A stretch of 64,000 nucleotides of DNA from Ephydatia muelleri (Eukaryota; Porifera; Demospongiae; Spongillida; Spongillidae), in assembly GCA_013339895.1 (NCBI GenBank), contig JABACO010000098.1, positions 50,968 through 114,967 on the forward strand, in the 5' to 3' direction. Under the pieces are notes generated by a model that had not been told where the DNA came from, did not search any database, and worked only from the letters and a program-made list of their open reading frames with translations. Made by a program: the position numbers and the translations under genes. Numbering within the stretch: the stretch's first letter is position 1; the number at the start of each line of letters is the position of its first letter. Positions 1-17,059 of this stretch are shown piece by piece.

Positions 1-4640
<4,640 letters not shown>

Positions 4641-4974
4641 GCCGCTGTGTTTCAGATTCTGTACTGCAACACACTCAGAAAAAATAAAAATGGCGACGCA
4701 TATTCACTCACGTGACTGCACGTACTACGCCTGGTGGTCTGGTGGGAGGGGCTAATGTGACGCGGCAATTACAAAGACATGTAATCAGGCCGCTGCATGA
4801 GTAAGGCCGCCTCAGCCTTTTGTGGCTAGACATTGGGTGTATAATTATACCTGTGTAATGCCGTAAATAGGCTTGTTTCAATAACGTTTTGAACAAGCCG
4901 TTGTTACTGTTTGATAGATGCTAAAGCATTCGCTTTACCTAAAATATATCATATGCGCACACCCTGTACTGCAA

Positions 4975-5118
4975 TCCTATCTCCGTGTCGATGTTATGAG
5001 ACCTGATTACCATGGGGTTCGAAACTGCCACATCTTCAGGTAGGAGCGTTCAATTTGTTTCAAACTCAGTGTGTAGGTAGAGGGGTCCTTTCGCTATTGA
5101 GTTTTTCGGTTCGTTAAT
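4975..5118 (+). repeat. Dispersed repeat R1, copy 1
   Basis: About 140 bp containing GCCACATCTTCAGGTAGGAG and TAGAGGGGTCCT match the reverse complement of 19838-19979 at roughly 75-80% by eye. No coding potential was seen. DNA at 5300-5345, in the rest of the 4.72-5.46 kb intergenic stretch, also resembles the reverse complement of about 14925-14985 (shared ACATTCCACAGCCTA). No gene is recognised in this interval. Confidence 0.7.
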
Positions 5119-5461
5119 CGTTACGGAGATATAGCTGTGCAAAGTTAAAGCACTTTCCAGCTCGATGAGCGCCATTATTGTAAGCAACCCCGCGCGCGAG
5201 CGCGTTCCATTCTCCCAATGAACAATAAATTTCGATAACTTCTTTGTTCCGCCCATTTTTCGCCCAAAATTAAGCTAGGCGTTCGCAACAATTTTGACCG
5301 ATTAGAAGTTGGCCCCACATTCCACAGCCTAACATTCCTAAACAATTAACTTCATTAACACCTGCAACGGCGCGCGCATTCATTGAAATTTGTGTCACAT
5401 GCTTACCCAATGCATGCATATTTAATACATTACATGAACGGCATCGCATCGTGACCTATAA

Positions 5462-6167
5462 GTGAGTGCAGAGACATCAATTGACATTATCTGAATGTTT
5501 CTATACTATAGCCTCACCAGTCCACCCCTCCCTAAGCCAGTCCATTCTGCTTGTGTGCACACATACACACACCATGGAGTAATGTTGTGAGTGCAGTGAC
5601 ATCAAGTGACCTTATCTGAATGCTTCTATACTATAGCCTCACCAGTCCACCCCTCCCTATGCCAGTCCATTTCGTTTGTGTACACACACCCACACACCAT
5701 GGCTTTGTCAAATTTTGTCATCAAAACTAGAGGACATGGGGTAATGGAGTGAGTGCAGTGACATCAAGTGACCTTATCTGAATGCTTCTATACTATAGCC
5801 TCAACAGTCCACCCCTCCCGATGCCAGTCAATTGTGTACACACACCCACACACCTTGGCTTTGTCAACTTTGGTCATCAGAACCAGAGGACCTAAAGTAA
5901 TTCCTTGAGTGCAGTGACATCAAGGGACCTTATCTGAGTGCTTCTATACTATAGCCTCACCAGTCCACCCCTCCCTATGCCAGTCCATTCCACTTGTGTA
6001 CACACACACACACACACACGCACCATAGATTTGTCAAATTTTGTCATCAAAACTAGAGGACATGGGGTAATGGAGTGAGTGCAGTGACATCAATGAACCT
6101 TATCTGAGTGCTTCTATACTATAGCCTCATCAGTCCACCCCTCCCTATGCCAGTCCATTCCACTTGT

Positions 6168-6208
<41 letters not shown>

Positions 6209-9200
6209 ATAGCTTTGTCAAATTTTGTCATCAAAACTAGAGGACATGGGGTAATGGAGTGAGTGCAGTGACATCAATGAACCTTATCTGAGTGCTTCTA
6301 TACTATAGCCTCACCAGTCCACCCCTATGCCAGTCCATTCCACTTGTGTACACACACCCACACATCACGGCTTTGTCAAATATGGTCATCAAACCTAGAG
6401 GACATGGGGTAATGGAGTGAGTGCAGTGACATCAAGGAACCTTATCTGAGTGCTTCTATACTATAGCCACACCAGTCCACCCCTCCCTATGCCAGTCCAT
6501 TCCACTTGTGTACACACACCCACACACCATGGCTTTGTCAAATTTTGTCATCAAAACTAGAGGACATGGGGTAATGGAGTGAGTGCAGTGACATCAAGGA
6601 ACCTTATCTGAGTGCTTCTATACTATAGCCTCACCAGTCCACCCCTCCTTATGCCAGTCCATTCCACTTGTGTACACACACCCACACACCATGGCTTTGT
6701 CAAATTTTGCCATCAAAACTAGAGGACATGGGGTAATGAAGTGAGTGCAGTGACATCAAGGAACCTTATCTGAGTGCTTCTATACTATAGCCTCACCAGT
6801 CCACCCCTCCCTATGCCAGTCCATTCCACTTGTGTACACACACCCACACATCACGGCTTTGTCAAATATGGTCATCAAAACTAGAGGACATGGGGGTAAT
6901 GCTGTGAGTGCAGTGACATCAAGTGACCTTATCTGAGTGCTTCTATACAATAGCCTCACCAGTCCACCCCTCCCTATGCCAGTCCATTCCACTTGTGTAC
7001 ACACACCCACACACCATGGCTTTGTCAAATATTGTCATCAAAACTAGAGGACATGGGGTAATGGAGTGAGTGCAGTGACATCAAGGAACCTTATCTGAGT
7101 GCTTCTATACTATAGCCTCACCAGTCCACCCCTCCTTATGCCAGTCCATTCCACTTGTGTACACCCACCCACACACCATGGCTTTGTCAAATTTTGCCAT
7201 CAAAACTAGAGGACATGGGGTAATGAAGTGAGTGCAGTGACATCAAGGAACCTTATCTGAGTGCTTCTATACTATAGCCTCACCAGTCCACCCCTCCCTA
7301 TGCCAGTCCATTCCACTTGTGTACACACACCCACACATCACGGCTTTGTCAAATATGGTCATCAAAACTAGAGGACATGGGGGTAATGCTGTGAGTGCAG
7401 TGACATCAAGTGACCTTATCTGAGTGCTTCTATACTATAGCCTCACCAGTCCACCCCTCCCAATGCCAGTCCATTCCACTTGTGTACACACACCCACACA
7501 CCATGGCTTTGTCAAATATTGTCATCAAAACTAGAGGACATGGGGTAATGGAGTGAGTGCAGTGACATCAAGGAACCTTATCTGAGTGCTTCTATACTAT
7601 AGCCTCACCAGTCCACCCCTCCCTATGCCAGTCCATTCCACTTGTGTACACACACCCACACACACACCATAGCTTTGTCAAATTTTGTCATCAAAACTAG
7701 AGGACATGGGGTAATGTTGTGAGTGCAGTGACATCAAGTGACCTTATCTGAGTGCTTCTATACTATAGCCTCACCAGTCCACCCCTCCCTATGCCAGTCC
7801 ATTCCACTTGTGTACACACACCCACACACCATGGCTTTGTCAAATTTTGCCATCAAAACTAGAGGACATGGGGTAATGAAGTGAGTGCAGTGACATCAAG
7901 GAACCTTATCTGAGTGCTTCTATACTATAGCCTCACCAGTCCACCCCTCCCTATGCCAGTCCATTCCACTTGTGTACACACACCCACACACCATGGCTTT
8001 GTCAAATTTTGCCATCAAAACTAGAGGACATGGGGTAATGTTGTGAGTGCAGTGACATCAAGTGACCTTATCTGAGTGCTTCTATACTATAGCCTCACCA
8101 GTCCACCCCTCCCTATGCTAGTCCATTCCACTTGTGTACACACACCCACACACCATGGCTTTGTCAAATTTTGTCATCAAAACCAGAGGACATGGGGTAA
8201 TGAAGTGAGTGCAGTGATATCAAGGAACCTTATCTGAGTGCTTCTATACTATAGCCTCACCAGTCCACCCCTCCCTATGCCAGTCCATTCCACTTGTGTA
8301 CACACACCCACACACCATGGCTTTGTCAAATTTTGTCATCAAAACTAGAGGACATGGGGTAATGTTTTGAGTGCAGTGACATCAAGTGACCTTATCTGAG
8401 TGCTTCTATACTATAGCCTCACCAGTCCACCCCTCCTTATGCCAGTCCATTCCACTTGTGTACACACACCCACACACCATGGCTTTGTCAAATTTTGCCA
8501 TCAAAACTAGAGGACATGGGGTAATGTAGTGAGTGCAGTGACATCAAGGAACCTTATCTGAGTGCTTCTATACTATAGCCTCACCTGTCCACCCCTCCCT
8601 ATTCCAGTCCATTCCACTTGTGTACACACACCCACACACCATGGCTTTGTCAAATTTTGCCATTAAAACTAGAGGACATGGGGTAATGTTGTGAGTGCAG
8701 TGACATCAAGTGACCTTATCTGAGTGCTTCTATACTATAGCCTCACCAGTCCACCCCTCCTTATGCCAGTCCATTCCATATGTGTACACACAGCCACACA
8801 CCATGGCTTTGTCAAATTTTGTCATCAAAACAAGAGGACATGGGGTAATGGAGTGAGTGCAGTGACATCAAGGAACCTTATCTGAGTGCTTCTATACTAT
8901 AGCCTCACCAGTCCACCCCTCCCTATGCCAGTCCATTCCACTTGTGTACACACACCCACACACCATGGCTTTGTCAAATTTTGCCATCAAAACTAGAGGA
9001 CATGGGGTAATGCTGTGAGTGCAGTGACATCAAGGAACCTTATCTGAGTGCTTCTATACTATAGCCTCACCAGTCCACCCCTCCCTATGCCAGTCCATTC
9101 CACTTGTGTACACACACCCACACACACACCATAGCTTTGTCAAATTTTGTCATCAAAACTAGAGGACATGGGGTAATGAAGTGAGTGCAGTGACATCAAG

Positions 9201-11188
9201 GTGAGTGCTTCTATACTATAGCCTCACCAGTACACCCCTCCCAATGCCAGTCCATTCCACTTGTGTACACACACCCACATACCATGGCTTTGTCATATTT
9301 TGTCATCAAAACTAGAGGACATGGGGTAATGAAGTGAGTGCAGTGACATAAAGGAACCTTATCTGAGTGCTTCTATACTATAGCCTCACCAGTCCACCCC
9401 TCCCTATGCCAGTCCATTCCACTTGTGTACACACACCCACACACACACCATAGCTTTGTCAAATTTTGTCATCAAAACTAGAGGACATGGGGTAATGAAG
9501 TGAGTGCAGTGACATCAAGGTGAGTGCTTCTATACTATAGCCTCACCAGTACACCCCTCCCAATGCCAGTCCATTCCACTTGTGTACACACACCCACATA
9601 CCATGGCTTTGTCAAATTTTGTCATCAAAACTAGAGGACATGGGGTAATGAAGTGAGTGCAGTGACATAAAGGAACCTTATCTGAGTGCTTCTATACTAT
9701 AGCCTCACCAGTCCACCCCTCCCTATGCCAGTCCATTCCACTTGTGTACACACACCCACACACCATGGCTTTGTCAAATTTTGTCATCAAAACTAGAGGA
9801 CATGGGGTAATGTTGTGAGTGCAGTGACATCAAGTGACCTTATCTGAGTGCTTCTATACTATAGCCTCACCAGTCCCCCCCTCCCTATGCCAGTCCATTC
9901 CACTTGTGTACACACACCCACACACACACCATAGCTTTGTCAAATTTTGTCATCAAAACTAGAGGACATGGGGTAATGTTGTGAGTGCAGTGACATCAAG
10001 TGACCTTATCTGAGTGCTTCTATACTATAGCCTCACCAGTCCACCCCTCCCTATGCCAGTCCATTCCACTTGTGTACACACACCCACACACCATGGCTTT
10101 GTCAAATTTTGCCATCAAAACTAGAGGACATGGGGTAATGTTGTGAGTGCAGTGACATCAAGTGACCTTATCTGAGTGCTTCTATACTATAGCCTCACCA
10201 GTCCACCCCTCCTTATGCCAGTCCATTCCATGTGTGTACACACACCCACACACCATGGCTTTGTCAAATTTTGTCATCAAAACTAGAGGACATGGGGTAA
10301 TGGAGTGAGTGCAGTGACATCAAGGAACCTTATTTGAGTGCTTCTATACTATAGCCTCACCAGTCCACCCCTCCCTATGCCAGTCCATTCCACTTGTGTA
10401 CACACACCCACACACCATGGCTTTGTCAAATTTAGTCATCAAAACTAGAGGACATGGGGTAATGCTGTGAGTGCAGTGACATCAAGGAACCTTATCTGAG
10501 TGCTTCTATACTATAGCCTCACCAGTCCACCCCTCCCTATGCCAGTCCATTCCACTTGTGTACACACACCCACACACACACCATAGCTTTGTCAAATTTT
10601 GTCATCAAAACTAGAGGACATGGGGTAATGGAGTGAGTGCAGTGACATCAAGGAACCTTATCTGAGTGCTTCTATACTATAGCCTCACCAGTCCACCCCT
10701 CCCTATGCCAATCCATTCCACTTGTGTACACACACCCACACACCATGGCTTTGTCAAATTTTGTCACCAAAACTAGAGGACATGGGGTAATGCTGTGAGT
10801 GCAGTGACATCAAGGAACCTTATCTGAGTGCTTCTATACTATAGCCTCACCAGTCCACCCCTCCCTATGCCAGTCCATTCCACTTGATTCCACTTGTGTA
10901 CACACACACACACACACCATGGTTTTGTCTAATTTAGTCATCAAAACTAGAGGATATGGGGTAATGCTGTGAGTGCAGTGACATCAAGGAACCTTATCTG
11001 AGTGCATGTATACTATAGCCTCACCAGTCCACCCCTCCCTTTGCCAGTCCATTCCACTTGTGTACACACACACACACACACACACCATGGCTTTGTCAAT
11101 TATGTACATCAAAAGTAGAGGACATGGGGTAATGGAGTGAGTGCAGTGACATAAAGGAACCTTATCTGAGTGCTTCTATACTATAGCC
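5462..11188. repeat. 162-bp satellite array, about 35 copies
   Basis: The unit begins GTGAGTGCAGTGACATCAAG and ends with AGGACATGGGGTAATG. Adjacent unit starts at 6579, 6741, 6904 and 7066 give a 162-163 bp period. Units differ at a few diagnostic sites (AAGGAACC or AAGTGACC; TGGAG, TGAAG or TGTTG before the unit start) and in the length of an internal CA run. A shortened unit lacking about 10 bp starts at 9181 and again at 9490, which suggests that blocks of two units were copied together. There is no reading frame of note. The array abuts the protease gene at about 11.2 kb. Confidence 0.98.
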
Positions 11189-11558
11189 TAAAGTAGTGTC
11201 TGAAACGTTACTGTTTTCATGTACACAACAATACCTTTGGAATTGGATACCTATATAGGTGCTATACAAGTATCGCCAGCTTTTTGCGACAACTGTGCAT
11301 AAAAAAGCCATTTGCTGCTCAAAGGTATTATCTAATTATTGAGATAATTTGTCACATTATGTATTTATTATGTATAGCCTGTGTGCAAAACTACTTATTG
11401 GTCAGTAATATCTTGTAGTGTAGAAGAGCATCAAGAAGTAAGTATTATGGAATTGATGAAAATGTGGATTGACTCTTTCTTGAATGAAATGGAAGGTCCC
11501 CATGTGTAATAAATTCAATTTGTCCCAAGCATTGTTTGTTACATTTCTTTCTTGCCAG

Positions 11559-14500
11559 GGAGTGTGAAAAGTGTAATCAGCATCTGGACATTCATAGTCG
11601 GGAAGTTTCATTTCCTAGCCATATGATGATTCATTGTGATAGAGTTCCACTATCTAGAAGTTTAATTGTAGAGTTCTTTTGCCATGGTAATGTCTTTTCA
11701 ATTTCATGTACACAACTGTAAACTACATTTGTGCATACAGTGTAGAGCATGTGTCATACTTACATGCCACGAACAAGCCAAAATATGAACTTTCTGCACT
11801 GGTGGTAAGTATCTAGCGTTTTGTATATAGTTGTATTCATGTGCGTTGTACTACTAAAAAAAACTGCAGATTCATCATGGCACACATACAGGAAAAGGCC
11901 ACTGTAAATATTATTTAAAATCAAATAGTACCTTACACTGCATTATAATTTCCTTCACGCACATAGACACATGCCTTGTTAGGAGCAGAGATCAATGGAT
12001 CAGTTACAGTGACACACAAGTCAGCATCATCACATCATTTGATTACATATGTTCACAAGAAGTGCAGGTTGTACAGGGTGGCTTGTTCATACATTCATTC
12101 ATGTTACATTTGTGGCAGGAAAATGTTTGTCTTGCATTGTATACATCACCAATGGCAGTGGTAAGTTAGCGGTCATTTACATATTGGTTACTTATATTTA
12201 TAAAGGCACTTCTAGATGAATGTACTGCTGATTTGACGACTCCTAACTCAACTAATTCAAACCTAGTAGGTGTAATGTTCAGAGTACATTGCTGCTATGT
12301 ACCACAAGGATGCCTTTTACAACATAGCGATATCCAGGGCTACCTGAACATTTAGAAGCTGAGGTATTGTTTCAATATGCTTCTGCAGTAATGGAAAGCA
12401 AGCTAGAATTCATCTATTCAGCTTAAGCTCAAGGTTCCTATGCCTAGTTCAACATTCCAGCTTGAGAAACAGGACCTGATGAATGTAGCATCTGGAGGAT
12501 GGATCGACTCCAAGGTCAATTCATCAATACCATTTTTGACGTTATGAAGCAAAGAACTTACAATTACAGATAATTGCCTCATATTTTGAGCTTATGCAAA
12601 GAAGTAATATGCAGAAAGTATTATTACATAACCTTAACAGGGCTGTATGGAGTATAATAGTGATATGTTTCAGCACGGAATAATGACAAAGTGGTTTGAT
12701 CCTACATTTATACCTCTGCTAAAAGCAAAGGGATATTCAGCAGTGAAACGGTACTGTAAGGTAAGAAGAAGAGATAGGTTTTACTAATACGAGCTGAATA
12801 TACAGTGTACAATATAGGGGAAAGATTTGCTGAAAAATGAAGTCTTGCTGTTTCCTGTACACAAGCCACAGCATTGGAGCCTATTGGTAAGTACATTTAC
12901 GCATTGTAAAAAGTCTTCATTGTAATAATCCTTATAGGTTGTGCACATTCAGAGGCATGTGATCATATGTATTGATTCATTGCATCAAAGTAACATTGAT
13001 GCTGTGAACTGGATTTGGTAAGTTATCCATATATTTTGTTCAGACTTAGCAGGTGTGCACGTTATACAGGTTATATATCAGTAATGAGCTACGACATCAA
13101 TCAGACTTTGAGGATTTAATGCACCATTGGACATACCAAGATTCAGTGGGCTGCTTTGATTCAAAATGTAACATATGCTTGTTTGATATAGCTACTTTTC
13201 AGGGGAGTAATTCCCCAATGCAAAGAAACCCAACAGATTGTGGCGTATTTGTGTGCTTTGTGAGTTGTTCATAATTCTGACATGCTTGACTTATTTATTT
13301 AGTGTTCTACTTTATACATGTAAGCAGCACGACTTATTGTTGACCAACTACCTCTTCTACATATACTCAAGTAAAATAAATTTGTCTAGTAGGTCTGTAA
13401 TCCGATTCTGCTGCAATCTGCAGGGACTAATGGATGCATTTAGATTACAAATGGTTTATGAGCTTTCAGTGGGAGATCTACAGCCAATTGGTATACTGTT
13501 CATATCTATTGCATGTTTCTTTTGTAATTTCTCCTATTTGTCTTCAACCTACACACATAGTGGAGAAAAGCAGCAGCATATCTGTAATGGACAATGCAAT
13601 GTGTTTAATCTCAAATACACCTCTTATGTACACAGGATCATAATGAAGAAGTGAAATTGCCTCAGGCAGAACGCACAATTTGTGCAAAGCAAGATCAAGG
13701 TGAGACTTTTCAACCTGTGCTGCCATGTCACTATTCATCTCAGTCTTTGTAGAGTCCAATGCTGAAAGTTTGGGATGTGATATTGATGCAGCTGATGATG
13801 AGGATGACAGTTATGCAGAAGCTGAAAATGACACTGATTGCAACAGTGACACTGATGGTGATCACAATGCTGGTGCTTCCCAAGATTTTCTAGTGCCTGA
13901 TTTTAGGAATGCACCTGATCCAGACGACATCTTTGCACTGAGATGGGGAAAGTCTTTTTACATGAAGAACTTCCCACACTTCAAAAGAAAAACCTTGGAG
14001 TAAGCATTTTACAGTGATTTGAACTTTACTAAGTGTCTGGAACTAATTTTCTAGTAAGCATTATCCATTTCCAAGACACATAATAAGAAGAGTTGTGAAA
14101 GATCTTGAGGTTTAAACTGTAATAATTATTGATACACATGACAATTTATTCATCCTTTAGCCAACCCTCCAGGCCATCTTGAGTAAAGATATACCGTATC
14201 AGATCTTCAAATCTACTTTAATGAAATTAAACAGCTTCATAAAGAAGATTTGTACTGGCCTCTTTTAGAATGTTCTGACATGGTACACAATTCTCACCCA
14301 TATCATCAATTTGACATTAGGAACATTCCTCCCATTTACAGGTATTAGAAGTGTTTTACTTTCTTCAAGAACTTGACTGTGATGTACAAAAACAGGCTGC
14401 ACTGTCGTTGTCTTTAGTAAACAAGTGTGTAGTTTGGCCAGAGGTGAGTTAATGTATCAATGGTAGAAAATAGAACATAAATCACAATGTGTAAATTCTT

Positions 14501-14630
14501 TACATTTCCAGATTGTCGTAGCTCTACTGATGAACACATTTAACCTTGAGAGAAAGAAGGCAATAAAACACTTTCTTAATCACACACTACCATCGTTTCC
14601 TGTTTACAATAATGTATGCTGTTAGTAAAT
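11559..14630 (+). CDS. USP C-terminal lobe plus Ulp1/SENP-like cysteine protease, multi-exon
   Basis: Exons with good borders are 11559-11686, 11746-11804, 11870-11903, 11967-12160, 12434-~12520, 12674-12760, 12818-12886, 12938-13017, 13070-13259, 13424-13490, 13561-13583, 13636-13699 and 13753-13999. Probable further exons lie at 14202-14445 and 14512-14625. Across splices the first part gives CEKCN, then KPKYELSALV, IHHGTHTGKGHYTCLVR and QWISYSD, the zinc-ligand and histidine-box end of a ubiquitin-specific protease. The second part gives GYSAVKRYC, HKPQHWSLL, IICIDSL and NPTDCGVFVC, the His-Asp-Cys triad of peptidase family C48. An acidic Asp/Glu tail follows. The USP Cys box is not found upstream, where the satellite begins. 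Near 12520 the Ulp1 frame slips unless an unseen splice exists. A single fused gene is inferred; two adjacent genes or a transposon-borne protease remain possible. Confidence 0.65.
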
Positions 14631-14639
14631 AACCATGTT

Positions 14640-16079
14640 GGTTGGCTGGCTGGACCAGCTTGCTCAAATACATTTCATTATATTGTTATTTTAGACAGCA
14701 AGTATAATCAATACATACAAAATGCAAACACGTAGAAAAACAGCAAGTATAATACTTTACAAGTTTCGTTACTCCAATTGTGCCAATTCTGTGCAGCCTG
14801 CCAGGCTGATCGCTAATCATCAAACCATTGAAAATTGCAGTACATGTATGATACGCTCAGCGGAGACGTCATATGACTTATGAATACACTCAGCCGCTTG
14901 AGCAAAAGTTAGCACCTCAAGTGTTAAACGAATTACGAATGATAGGCTGTGGAATGTGAGGCTAACTTCAGCGCGGTACAATTTTGCCTCACCCAGGCAG
15001 CGAGTTTATATACCGGTGAATTAGTGGCAGTATTCAACATGGCGTGAGTAAGGCTATTGCTACGCACTTGCATCATCCTCTAGTCATGTAATAAAGCTTC
15101 CAATTTGCTATTAGTATAGCCCTTGCTAAAATTCCTGTCACGCCCACTCAGCTATGCTTGCAATGACATCGGTCTTATTTTTTTACAATTTCAATTTTCA
15201 GCTCACGCATAGTACATGAAAATGCACTCATGCTGGCTCACACAGCCTTATGCACTTGTGCACACACTTGCATTGTTGTGTACATAAACCTGTACCCCAT
15301 CGTATGATATACAGTTTTCACCCTCCCTCACGTACGGTACTATAGGTGGCACATGATGATACACTCTCACACCACACTTTGTCACATGCACAGGATCTAT
15401 TCCATTTAAAACTGTGTGCACTTTTGAGTGGGTTTATATACTGAGCTTCTGTATAGTTATTCGCCTGCATTGTTGTTGAAGCATTCCTTACAGCAACTCC
15501 CTCACATGTGTAGCTACATGCAGTGTCCCATAGGATGGATGACTGTACATCCATCGTGTGCTCATAGAATTGGTCTTCTATTTGTGCATACCATTCCCAT
15601 AGGGTTGGTCCTTTGTACACACAGGTACCTTGTGTCCCTATAGGATTGTTCATTTGTGTATGCATTGTGTCCCCATAGGCCCATACAGTTGGTCCTTAGT
15701 ATGTAAATGTACTCCTCTATATTGATTCTCAGTTTCTCATTGGATTGGTCGATCCTTTGTGCTTGCATACACTGTACATCGTGTTCCCATACCATTGTAT
15801 ACATGCATGTGGCAAAGGTATATTTACCTCAACATGCCTACATATTCCTATGCACTCACCACATAATCTTTCTTTCGTGGAGAAGTGTGTAATAAAGCTT
15901 TCTTATTTGGCACAACCCCCCATCATTCTTTATGCCTCAGCTATTACGGCTTATGCTGACTTCAAGTCTCTTTTTGCCCACACCATATAGAGTGAGTGAT
16001 CATACCTCATACTGGTTCACACACCCTTATGCATGCGTATATGTTGTGCAAATGGCACAGTACTATTCTTGAGTACATC

Positions 16080-16114
<35 letters not shown>

Positions 16115-16310
16115 CACAACAAAACGTATGCACCGTGACATATATGGCAACACCATAACACTGATGATACACCCAAATACATTCAAGTGTAATGTCTGTA
16201 TCTCTGAACGTTTCCTCTGCACAAGCGTGAAACAGCTCAAAAGGCAACAGCTAAATTGTTACTATAGCTTGTGTATGTCTGTGTAAACTTACCATGGGCC
16301 CTGACCCACC
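14640..16310. other. Gene-free stretch with degenerate repeats
   Basis: No gene was recognised. Contents are a copy of R3 at 14925-14985 (inverted relative to 5300-5345), loosely repeated CCCATAG-GGTTGGTCC-TTTGTGCATA phrases at about 15520-15800 with irregular spacing, and a CA microsatellite at 16083-16112. Short open frames here lack splice or family support. Confidence 0.5.
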
Positions 16311-16323
16311 ACAATCTGTAATA

Positions 16324-16590
16324 ATAGGTAGGTACAATAATGTCATCACCATAGGTAACAGGCCTAACCTGACAGGCCAACAGTACAATGATAGGTAGGT
16401 ACAATAATGTCATCACCATAGGTAACAGCCTAACCTGACAGGCCAACAGTACAATGATAGGTAGGTACAATAATGTCATCACCATAGGTAACAGCCTAAC
16501 CTGACAGGCCAACAGTACAATGATAGGTAGGTACAATAATGTCATCACCATAGGTAACAGCCTAACCTGACAGGCCAACAGTACAATGTT
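16324..16590. repeat. 66-bp tandem repeat, four copies
   Basis: The unit starts ATAGGTAGGTACAATAATGT. Copies begin at 16324, 16391, 16457 and 16523 and are nearly identical. Because 66 is a multiple of three, one minus-strand frame stays open through the array as a 22-residue repeat containing LPMVMTLLYLPIIVLL. This is a by-product of the period, not good evidence for a gene. Confidence 0.93.
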
Positions 16591-17050
16591 GCACCACTAG
16601 TTGAATGCAGGGAATTCAATGAGTGTTACTGCACTCCATCATCCAGATTTCTGTTCCTGGTCTAGCCTTCTCACAATGACTACAAAGTAAGTATTGTGCT
16701 TCCCATCCCACCCTTACTATACCCTTCTAGGAGTACTTGAACACTCACTTCATTCCCTGCATACATGTACGACTAGTGTGATCTGCAACACTGTGTGCTG
16801 CCTCTTCTTGATGGAAAACTATGCACCACGCATATAAAGTATTTATTTTGTGTGAAGGCTGTGGCAATGAATTTCATTGTACATGTAGCTACCCTATCAT
16901 GCAGTTACACAGACATAAGTAGCAAGTTAAAGTTTAATATCCAACCCTGCACCACTCTAAGAAAAAAATTAAAAAGCCTCTTACATGCTGATCATGGAAT
17001 CCCTTATGATTTGTCCTCTATTCTCTTTAATGCCATCAAACTACTCTAAC
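16591..17050. other. No recognised feature
   Basis: The interval lies between the 66-bp repeat and the DIRS fossil. An 84-codon plus-strand open frame (16795-17049) has no recognisable motif or splice support. Confidence 0.4.
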
Positions 17051-17059
17051 ATGCTGATG

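Noticed and set aside
6780-7028. 82-codon minus frame in the satellite
   Set aside because: It is satellite DNA without stops by chance; neighbouring units do not keep it open.
6000-11180. CRISPR-like array
   Set aside because: Units are tandem and fully repeated, with no unique spacers, and the genome is eukaryotic.
11280-11324. Possible extra upstream exon of the protease gene
   Set aside because: The phase does not join the next exon without a stop.
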